The position numbers and the translations under genes are program-made. The notes under the pieces were generated by a model. The model did not search any database and had not been told where the DNA came from. It worked only from the letters and a program-made list of their open reading frames with translations. This document shows positions 1 to 4,484 of a stretch of DNA of 5,121 nucleotides, piece after piece. The DNA is taken from contig CALVVN010000081.1 of the NCBI GenBank assembly GCA_944363865.1, positions 1-5,121 on the forward strand, read 5' to 3'. Positions within the stretch are counted from its first letter, which is position 1. Each line of letters begins with the position of its first letter. The stretch is from an uncultured Bacilli bacterium (GTDB taxonomy: Bacteria > Bacillota_I > Bacilli_A > RF39 > UBA660).

Positions 1-39
1 CTAGACCACTACTTAAAAGTACATATTATTACAAATTAA

Positions 40-71
40 ACCGCCGTATACCGAACGGTACGTACGGTGGT
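40..71 (+). ncRNA. Group II intron domain V (catalytic hairpin)
   Basis: Domain V is the catalytic core that holds the two metal ions for splicing. Positions 40-48 pair with 63-71 (nine pairs), including the conserved G43-U68 wobble of the catalytic triad, here CGC at 42-44 where AGC is most usual. The conserved two-base bulge is C61 G62. The distal stem 49-52/57-60 closes on GAAC at 53-56. Family domain V is normally 34 nt with a five-pair distal stem and a GNRA loop. This one is 32 nt and lacks a GNRA tip, so it has lost two bases or been misread. Confidence 0.8.
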
Positions 72-122
72 GTGAGAGGGAAAAGTATTTACTATTTTAG
101 TAAAAAGTTTTCTCTACTCGAT
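72..122 (+). ncRNA. Group II intron domain VI with branch-point A
   Basis: Domain VI supplies the bulged adenosine that attacks the 5' splice site to form the lariat. The lower stem pairs AGAG 75-78 with CTCT 112-115 and continues through G-U and A-U pairs. The upper stem pairs 88-93 with 99-104 around a five-base loop. A116 sits just outside the CTCT arm, six bases before the last intron base T122, which is the expected place for the branch point. The terminal AT fits the usual AY end. The bases between the two stems pair poorly. Confidence 0.7.
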
Positions 123-206
123 TAAAAAAACTCTAGAAAGCGGGGCTATCCTATAACCAAATTCACTTGTTACTACACTAGTTTTTGCTGTTAAATAAAA
201 CCTATT
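123..206 (-). pseudogene. Possible remnant of an M23-type peptidase gene next to the intron
   Basis: On the minus strand a frame open from 206 down into the intron reads TSEFGYRIAPLSR at 132-170. This resembles the TSxFGYRxxPxxG block that precedes the HxxxD zinc-binding motif in M23 (LytM-like) cell-wall endopeptidases. No zinc-binding residues are visible: reading toward lower coordinates, the frame enters intron sequence at 122 and stops at 114-116. Upstream it meets a stop at 207-209 with no convincing start. If real, this is a short exon fragment of a gene interrupted by the intron in the antisense direction. The call rests on one motif; a chance match in 28 codons cannot be excluded. 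Confidence 0.33.
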
Positions 207-210
207 CTAA

Positions 211-216
211 TATAAT
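211..216 (+). promoter_or_regulatory. Candidate -10 box for the broken gene
   Basis: TATAAT lies 51 bases before the ATG at 268. The best -35 candidate, TTGCTG at 185-190, gives a 20-base spacer, which is longer than ideal. A perfect -10 is not rare in DNA this AT-rich, so this is a weak call. Apart from it, the fragment above, and the ribosome binding site AGGA at 256-259, I see nothing in 123-267. Confidence 0.25.
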
Positions 217-267
217 AAAGTTGCGACTGCAAGAATCAACAAATATATCAAAAGTAGGACATTTATA

Positions 268-583
268 ATGAAAAAAATAAAAATAAGTCATAAAAAATTT
301 TAGTGTATACACAATGGAATCGCAAAGTATAGAATAAAAGTGAAAGATTAGAAATAGGTCAAATATTAATGCAAATATGTGATGCCAATATAAAAATAAA
401 GAATTTAGTGTAGAGGATATTATGTGGACACCATTGGAAAAACAAAAAAATATATAACAAATCGATTAAAAGAAGAGCAATTAACTTTAGAAGATTTTGA
501 ACATTTTAAAGGGTAGTAAGGAAAGAATGCTTTTAGCAGTCGAAAAAGATACTTTAGTAAAAGTCAGTAGAAAAGTCTTTTAG
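268..583 (+). pseudogene. Small gene of unknown function, broken by frameshifts and a stop
   Basis: ATG at 268 has AGGA at 256-259, eight bases upstream. The first frame stops after 11 codons. Coding-like sequence then continues in changing frames: from 303, 398, 451 and 512, ending at TAG 581-583, ten bases before a terminator hairpin. Readable stretches are ERLEIGQILMQICDANIK (339-395), EFSVEDIMWTPLEKQK (401-448), ITNRLKEEQLTLEDFEHF (454-507) and SKERMLLAVEKDTLVKVSRK (515-574). Frame changes fall at TTTT 298-301, AAAAA 392-396, AAAAAAA 444-450 and GGG 511-513. One added base repairs each of the first three; the last needs one fewer. An in-frame TAG remains at 330-332. The rejoined product would be about 105 residues, soluble, charged and largely helical in look. 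I do not recognise the family. It is either a decayed gene or an intact one spoiled by consensus errors. Confidence 0.55.
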
Positions 584-592
584 GTAAAAATG

Positions 593-622
593 AAAAACCA
601 CTAGCTACGCTAATGGCTTTTT
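593..622. terminator. Bidirectional terminator between the broken gene and rnjA
   Basis: AAAAACCA-TAGC (593-605) pairs with GCTA-TGG-TTTTT (609-622) around the three-base loop TAC, with one mismatch (C601/A613) and one bulge (C617). It gives T runs on both strands. The hairpin covers the rnjA stop codon at 610-612, so the end of rnjA is built into its own terminator. The stem is imperfect, so strength is uncertain. Confidence 0.55.
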
Positions 623-2280
623 GTTTCTAATATCATTGGCATAATTATAGGACGTCTGCCTGTAATTTCTATAATGAAAGTATTAATTTCTAGAATTATT
701 CTATTTTTAAGATCAATATAGTTAAAATTATCTTTGTTTAATTCATTTAAAGTAATTTGTTTGACCTTTTTCTGAATATCGTTAATAAGATTTTGATTTT
801 CATTCACTACAACAAAACCTCTGGTGGTTACATTAGGATCAAGAGTTAAAACTCTCTTTTCGCTGTCAACATTTAAAATTACGATTAAAACTCCATCAGT
901 TGACATTATTTTACGATCCTTTATTATAGAAGCACTAATATTTCCAATTCGTTTACCATCAACATAAATATCATTTATTGGAATAGAATCTTTCAAATAA
1001 ACGCGATCTTTGTTAATGGCAATTCTATCTCCGTTTTTTAATACGAAAGTTTTGTCTTTATCAACACCACATAAATTGCCTAAAGTGGCATGCATTTTTA
1101 ACATTCTATACTCGCCATGAACTGGAATAAAATATTCTGGTTTCATTAACCTCAATATTAATTTTAATTCCTCTTGTTTGCCATGTCCACTAGTGTGAAT
1201 ATCTGCTTCACTAGAATTAGTATATACTTTAGCGCCTTTTAAATATAACTTATTTATAACTCTGTTAATACTTAAAGTATTACCCGGAATAGGACTTGAA
1301 GAAAAAATTATAGTATCATCTGGTAATAGTTTAACATTATTATCTATTCCGTTAGCAATTCTAGATAAGGCAGCTAAAGGTTCTCCTTGACTACCTGTAC
1401 ATAAAATACAAACTTCATTAGGTTTCATTCTATTTGCTTCATCACTTGTTATAAAAATGTTATTATCAGATATAAAACCACAACTTTTAGCAATTTCTAT
1501 ACTATTGACCATACTTCTGCCAAAAACTGCCACTTTACGATTGTTATCTTTACAAGTTTGGATAATATGTGCAACTCTATAAATGTTGCTAGCAAAAGTA
1601 GCTAAAATTATACGGCCAGTACTTATTGAAAATAAATCACCTAACGCTTCATCAACTGCAGATTCACTTAATGAAAAACCAGGAACAAGAGCATTAGTAC
1701 TATCACTTAATAATATTTTAACACCTTGTTCACCTAAAGCAGCCATTTTTTGTAGATTAGCCATTGGTCCTATTGGAGTCAAGTCAAATTTAAAATCGCC
1801 AGTAGTTACAATGATACCATTAGGAGTATGAACGGCAATTCCATAGGAATCAGGTATAGAGTGGGTAGTTCTAAAAAATTCAACCTTAAAATGCTTAAAC
1901 TTAGCGACAACTTCTTCATCAATAAGTTTAAGATTTTTATATTTAATATTTCTATCTTCTAATTTATGTTTAATTAAAGCTATTGCAACGTTAGAAGCAT
2001 AAATTACTGGTATATCAATATCATTTAATAAAAATGGAATACCACCAATGTGATCTTCATGTCCGTGAGTAATAAACAAAGCTTTAATCTTATTTTTATT
2101 ATTAATCAAATATGTATAATCAGCTAATACATAATCTATACCTAATAATTCATCCTTAGGAAACATTACTCCAGCGTCTATGATTATAATTTCATCATCA
2201 TGTTCAATCACATACATATTTTTGCCGACTTCACCTAATCCGCCCAAAGCAAAAAATAGTGTTTCATTATTTTTATTCAT
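610..2280 (-). CDS. rnjA: Ribonuclease J (metallo-beta-lactamase / beta-CASP RNase)
   Basis: RNase J is a zinc-dependent cytoplasmic nuclease with 5'-3' exonuclease and endonuclease activity in mRNA decay and rRNA maturation. The protein has 556 residues, close to the 555 of Bacillus RNase J1. The N-terminal metallo-beta-lactamase fold holds the metal motif HGHEDHIGG at 72-80, with further ligands H140 (THSIPDS) and D162 (TTGDFKFD). The beta-CASP region follows at about 210-350. HTSGHGKQEE at 362-371 and VHGEYR with H388 complete the active site. A C-terminal domain follows from about 450. All catalytic residues are present, so an active enzyme is expected. This favours the J1 type; J1 versus J2 cannot be settled here. 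The start has AAGAAGGAGA at 2286-2295, five bases upstream. It is divergent from ftsY and appears monocistronic, with TAG as its stop. The identity is secure. Confidence 0.96.
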   Translation of the reverse strand: MNKNNETLFFALGGLGEVGKNMYVIEHDDEIIIIDAGVMFPKDELLGIDYVLADYTYLINNKNKIKALFITHGHEDHIGGIPFLLNDIDIPVIYASNVAIALIKHKLEDRNIKYKNLKLIDEEVVAKFKHFKVEFFRTTHSIPDSYGIAVHTPNGIIVTTGDFKFDLTPIGPMANLQKMAALGEQGVKILLSDSTNALVPGFSLSESAVDEALGDLFSISTGRIILATFASNIYRVAHIIQTCKDNNRKVAVFGRSMVNSIEIAKSCGFISDNNIFITSDEANRMKPNEVCILCTGSQGEPLAALSRIANGIDNNVKLLPDDTIIFSSSPIPGNTLSINRVINKLYLKGAKVYTNSSEADIHTSGHGKQEELKLILRLMKPEYFIPVHGEYRMLKMHATLGNLCGVDKDKTFVLKNGDRIAINKDRVYLKDSIPINDIYVDGKRIGNISASIIKDRKIMSTDGVLIVILNVDSEKRVLTLDPNVTTRGFVVVNENQNLINDIQKKVKQITLNELNKDNFNYIDLKNRIILEINTFIIEITGRRPIIMPMILETKSH

Positions 2281-2329
2281 AAAAATCTCCTTCTTAATTA
2301 ATTTTCAAAACGAAAAATAAAGTAACTTA

Positions 2330-2358
2330 ATTATACAATAAAACGAGTGAAATGTCCA
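2330..2358 (-). promoter_or_regulatory. rnjA promoter
   Basis: On the minus strand the -35 TGGACA (2353-2358) and -10 TATAAT (2330-2335) are separated by 17 bases, a near-consensus vegetative promoter. Transcription should begin near 2323, giving a leader of about 43 bases. The leader is AT-rich, with no evident fold. Confidence 0.7.
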
Positions 2359-2387
2359 GCAGTAAACCGCACCGCGTTGATAAAATA

Positions 2388-2416
2388 TTGTAAATTATTA
2401 TATCACTTGTTATAAT
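2388..2416 (+). promoter_or_regulatory. ftsY-ylxM promoter (extended -10)
   Basis: The -35 TTGTAA (2388-2393), a 17-base spacer and -10 TATAAT (2411-2416) are preceded by TG at 2408-2409, giving an extended -10. The expected start of transcription, about seven bases on, falls at 2423, the first base of the Shine-Dalgarno sequence GGTGA. The leader would therefore be about ten bases. The -35 boxes of this promoter and the rnjA promoter are 29 bases apart. The segment between them includes a GC-rich piece with tandem ACCGC at 2366-2375, unlike the surrounding AT-rich DNA. Confidence 0.7.
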
Positions 2417-2432
2417 AAAAACGGTGAAAAAA

Positions 2433-3401
2433 ATGAATATATTTAAAAATATAAAGAAAATATTTTCAAAAAACGATGATCAAGAAGTACAAAAATATGA
2501 AGAAGGTTTAGCAAAATCTAGAGATAACTTTGTAAATAAAATTAATTTTCTAGGTATTAAGTATACAAAAATTGATGATGCTTTTTTTGAAGAATTAGAA
2601 GAAATATTGATTATGTCAGACATAGGAGTAATGACAGCTCTTGATTTAACAGAAAAATTAAAGAAAAGAGTTAAAGAAGAGCAAATAAACGATTTTGCTT
2701 ACTTGAAAGAGATTATTGTTGATGAATTATTACTAATATATGTTAATGGTGAAATATTAAAAAGCAAAATAAATTATGATAGCGAAGGAAAAAGCATAGT
2801 CTTATTCGTCGGAGTTAATGGTGTTGGAAAAACAACAAGTATCGCTAAAATCGCAAAACAAATGAAAACAAATGGTAAAAAAGTGATGTTAGTCGCAGCA
2901 GATACTTTTAGAGCAGGCGCAGTAGAACAACTTAAAAATTGGGCAACAAAGATTGATGTTGATTTTTATGGTAAAGAAAACTCTGACCCTGCAAGCGTAG
3001 TATATGACGGACTTATTGAAGCAAAAAATAAAAATATTGATGTTGTGTTAATTGATACGGCAGGTAGACTTCACAACAAAGTGAATTTAATGAAAGAGTT
3101 AGAAAAAATTAACAAAGTAATTTCAAGCTTAGTTCCAAGCGCGCCTAACGAAACACTTTTAGTTATAGATGCTACAACGGGACAAAATGGGGTGGAACAG
3201 GCTAAAAGTTTTAAAGAAATTGTAGATTTAACTGGAATAGTATTAACAAAACTAGACGGAACAGCAAAAGGTGGAATTGTTTTAGCAATTAAAGAAACTA
3301 CTGGAGTTCCGGTAAAGTTTGTTGGACTAGGTGAAAAAGAAGATGATTTAATTGCTTTTGATATTGAAAAATACATTTATGGCTTATTTAAGGAATGGTA
3401 A
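2433..3401 (+). CDS. ftsY: FtsY, signal recognition particle receptor GTPase
   Basis: FtsY docks the ribosome-SRP complex at the cytoplasmic membrane; paired GTP hydrolysis with Ffh releases the nascent chain to the translocon. Numbering from ATG 2433 (322 residues): a short basic helix MNIFKNIKKIFSK at the N terminus is the likely membrane-binding segment, with none of the long acidic A domain found in E. coli. The N domain spans about 20-105. The G domain has GVNGVGKTT (127-135), DTFRAGAVEQL (157-167), DTAGRLHN (208-215), TKLDGTAKGG (272-281) and GLGE (298-301). The length suits Bacilli (329 in B. subtilis). An in-frame GTG at 2424 is an alternative start. I prefer 2433 because GGTGA (2423-2427) sits five bases before it, exactly as at ffh. 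A GTG start would lie essentially at the predicted transcript end. ylxM follows after two bases. Confidence 0.96.
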   Translation: MNIFKNIKKIFSKNDDQEVQKYEEGLAKSRDNFVNKINFLGIKYTKIDDAFFEELEEILIMSDIGVMTALDLTEKLKKRVKEEQINDFAYLKEIIVDELLLIYVNGEILKSKINYDSEGKSIVLFVGVNGVGKTTSIAKIAKQMKTNGKKVMLVAADTFRAGAVEQLKNWATKIDVDFYGKENSDPASVVYDGLIEAKNKNIDVVLIDTAGRLHNKVNLMKELEKINKVISSLVPSAPNETLLVIDATTGQNGVEQAKSFKEIVDLTGIVLTKLDGTAKGGIVLAIKETTGVPVKFVGLGEKEDDLIAFDIEKYIYGLFKEW

Positions 3402-3403
3402 AA

Positions 3404-3694
3404 ATGAAAGAAAGAGAACATCAAATTGAATTATATCTAACATATGGAAAATTACTTACTGAAAATCAAAAAATGATTTTTGAAGAATACTATTTTGAAG
3501 ACTTATCTTTAACTGAAATAGCTGAGAATATGAAAATGAGTAAAAGCTATGTTGGGAAAACATTACAGACAATATCAGAAAAGTTAGAATATTACGAAGA
3601 AACTTTACAAATTAATTATAAAAACAATTTAATAGTAAAAGCATTAGAAACAAAAAATTACAAAGAAAAAATCAAAAAAATAATAAGTGGTTAA
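3404..3694 (+). CDS. ylxM: YlxM family SRP-associated helix-turn-helix protein (UPF0122)
   Basis: YlxM is a small, mostly helical protein encoded next to SRP genes in Firmicutes. In streptococci it is reported to interact with SRP components and affect Ffh activity; elsewhere its role is little known. The 96-residue product carries a sigma-70 region-4-like helix-turn-helix: LTENQKMIFEEYYFEDLSLTEIAENM followed by SKSYVGKTLQTISEKLEYYEE at about 46-66. The family usually has SRQAVYDxIKR in the second helix, so this copy diverges there. The lysine-rich tail ends KIISG inside the terminator. The start at 3404 has AGGA (3391-3394) nine bases upstream, within the end of ftsY. An in-frame ATG at 3395 would place AGGA directly against the start codon, so it is less likely. 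It is cotranscribed with ftsY. Confidence 0.88.
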   Translation: MKEREHQIELYLTYGKLLTENQKMIFEEYYFEDLSLTEIAENMKMSKSYVGKTLQTISEKLEYYEETLQINYKNNLIVKALETKNYKEKIKKIISG

Positions 3695-3711
3695 ATTATT
3701 TACCACTTATT
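3682..3711. terminator. Bidirectional terminator shared by ylxM and the convergent gene
   Basis: AATAAGTGGT (3682-3691) and ACCACTTATT (3702-3711) form a perfect ten-pair stem around a ten-base loop. On the + strand it is followed by TTTT and more A/T. On the minus strand seven T residues follow after one A, so it looks stronger for the minus-strand gene. Both stop codons (3692-3694 and 3696-3698) lie in the loop. Confidence 0.85.
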
Positions 3712-4355
3712 TTATTAACTAACTTATGAGTTATTCTCTCTTCAGTTGAAATTCTTTCATACATATCAGGATTTAAAAATTGTCTCAACTCATCTAAAGA
3801 AAATTCGCCAGTTTGATCTAATCTAAAATAATCTTTAAATTCAACATCTTGAAAATAAGATAAAGTTGCATGTTCATAGTCGCCTTTTAGTAATAATTCA
3901 TATGTAAACAAATCTTTACTTAATGATAAAATATTATCAAAATAATTCAATTTATATTTACCTTTATATCGTTGTGACAAAAACAAGAAATAATATAAAA
4001 TCTTTTTGCCATCATCACTAGTTATTAACTTTAAACTTGGTGCCATTAAATCGTGTTTACAAAAAACTTCTAATAAGTGTTGCTTGTGTTTAGGCACTGG
4101 ATTTAAAGGTTTAAGAATTGTTTCTTTTTGTCTTGAAAAAATACCTCCAACACTATTTATTGTAGATATAGGTACTTCAAAGTCATTAGTTTCCCAAGAA
4201 GGAAATTCACGACTTGTGATTTCATAAAACATCGGTTTATTTGTCTCATCTTCTATATAACTACGTTTTAATGCTTCTAATTCAGAAAAATCTGTAATAA
4301 GATTATAACTTTTAAAACTTTGGCCATCAATCTTATATAACTTTCTAGTACTCAT
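3696..4355 (-). CDS. Hypothetical protein of 219 residues, family not recognised
   Basis: I do not recognise this protein. Its start has a strong TAAGGAGG (AGGAGG at 4365-4370, nine bases from ATG 4355), its own candidate promoter, and a shared terminator, so it is very probably a real, expressed gene. It is rich in charged and aromatic residues. It has no signal peptide and no clear membrane span; the YYFLFLSQRY stretch near 123-132 is too short. Only two cysteines or tryptophans in all are seen: C99 (VFCKHD) and W54 (PSWETND). The N-terminal 90 residues look beta-rich (IDGQSF, FYEITSREF, VPISTINSVGG). The rest looks helical, with a PNPVPKHK-like turn near 85-91 and a charged C-terminal helix ending NKISGK. 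No nucleotide-binding or metal-binding signature is evident. It lies opposite to, and between, ylxM and ffh, which are usually adjacent, so its insertion is lineage-specific or it is a local conserved neighbour. Confidence 0.85.
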   Translation of the reverse strand: MSTRKLYKIDGQSFKSYNLITDFSELEALKRSYIEDETNKPMFYEITSREFPSWETNDFEVPISTINSVGGIFSRQKETILKPLNPVPKHKQHLLEVFCKHDLMAPSLKLITSDDGKKILYYFLFLSQRYKGKYKLNYFDNILSLSKDLFTYELLLKGDYEHATLSYFQDVEFKDYFRLDQTGEFSLDELRQFLNPDMYERISTEERITHKLVNKISGK

Positions 4356-4386
4356 ACTATTAAACCTCCTTAATTAAAATATGTTC

Positions 4387-4418
4387 ATTATAATAACATA
4401 AAAAATCCAGAAAAACAA
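4387..4418 (-). promoter_or_regulatory. Candidate promoter of the 219-residue gene
   Basis: On the minus strand the -10 is TATAAT (4387-4392). The -35 is poor: TTGTTT (4413-4418) gives a 20-base spacer and TTTTTC (4410-4415) a 17-base spacer. Transcription from near 4380 would give a leader of about 25 bases containing the strong ribosome binding site. Confidence 0.45.
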
Positions 4419-4459
4419 TAATAGACTTTAAAGTGCGTATAGTATAAAATGCAATTATT

Positions 4460-4479
4460 TGATATAATTATCTAGGTGA
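4460..4479 (+). promoter_or_regulatory. ffh extended -10 promoter and adjoining ribosome binding site
   Basis: TGATATAAT (4460-4468) is an extended -10 box. No good -35 lies at 16-18 bases (the 17-base position reads TAGTAT), so the TG element probably compensates. GGTGA (4475-4479) follows six bases later and is five bases before ATG 4485. The predicted transcription start at about 4475 would be the first base of GGTGA, giving a leader of about ten bases. The layout is base-for-base the same as at ftsY. Confidence 0.6.
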
Positions 4480-4484
4480 TAAAT

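Larger units (their letters stand above)
1..122 (+). mobile_element. Group II intron, 3' end only (domains V and VI)
   Basis: This is the 3' terminus of a self-splicing, retrotransposing group II intron; the rest, including most or all of any maturase gene, lies left of the window. Seen: a hairpin at 40-71 with the sequence and shape of domain V, then a second hairpin ending in CTACTCGAT at 122, which matches the usual end of bacterial group II introns. The core GGTACGTACGG, with its CG bulge, is the same as in well-known introns such as Ll.LtrB. Positions 1-39 would be the end of domain IV. A frame open from position 1 stops at 37-39 (TAA) and could be a maturase tail, but I recognise no maturase residues in it. 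The intron subclass cannot be fixed from this piece. The 3' boundary at 122/123 is inferred from domain VI. Confidence 0.8.

Noticed and set aside
41..70. The GC-rich hairpin as a rho-independent terminator, or as part of an SRP RNA given the SRP genes nearby.
   Set aside because: It has no T run, and it lacks the SRP RNA GGAA/AGCA core. The bulge, wobble and flanking domain VI fit group II intron domain V instead.
3..125. Frame open for 40 codons straight through domains V and VI to a TAA at 123-125.
   Set aside because: Bacterial intron maturases end in domain IV. The frame overlaps structured RNA, has no recognisable maturase residues, and is most simply chance.
1583..1831. Open frame of 82 codons on the + strand.
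   Set aside because: It lies wholly antisense to the intact, strongly matched rnjA and shows no start signal or domain.
3071..3376. Open frame of 101 codons on the minus strand.
   Set aside because: Antisense shadow of the ftsY GTPase region, with composition typical of a reversed coding strand.
2424..3401. Use of TGA as Trp, as in many Mollicutes.
   Set aside because: No in-frame TGA occurs in any intact gene and Trp is written TGG, so nothing supports a variant code.
4006..4227. Open frame of 73 codons on the + strand.
   Set aside because: Antisense to the 219-residue gene, which has a strong ribosome binding site, promoter and terminator; this one has none.
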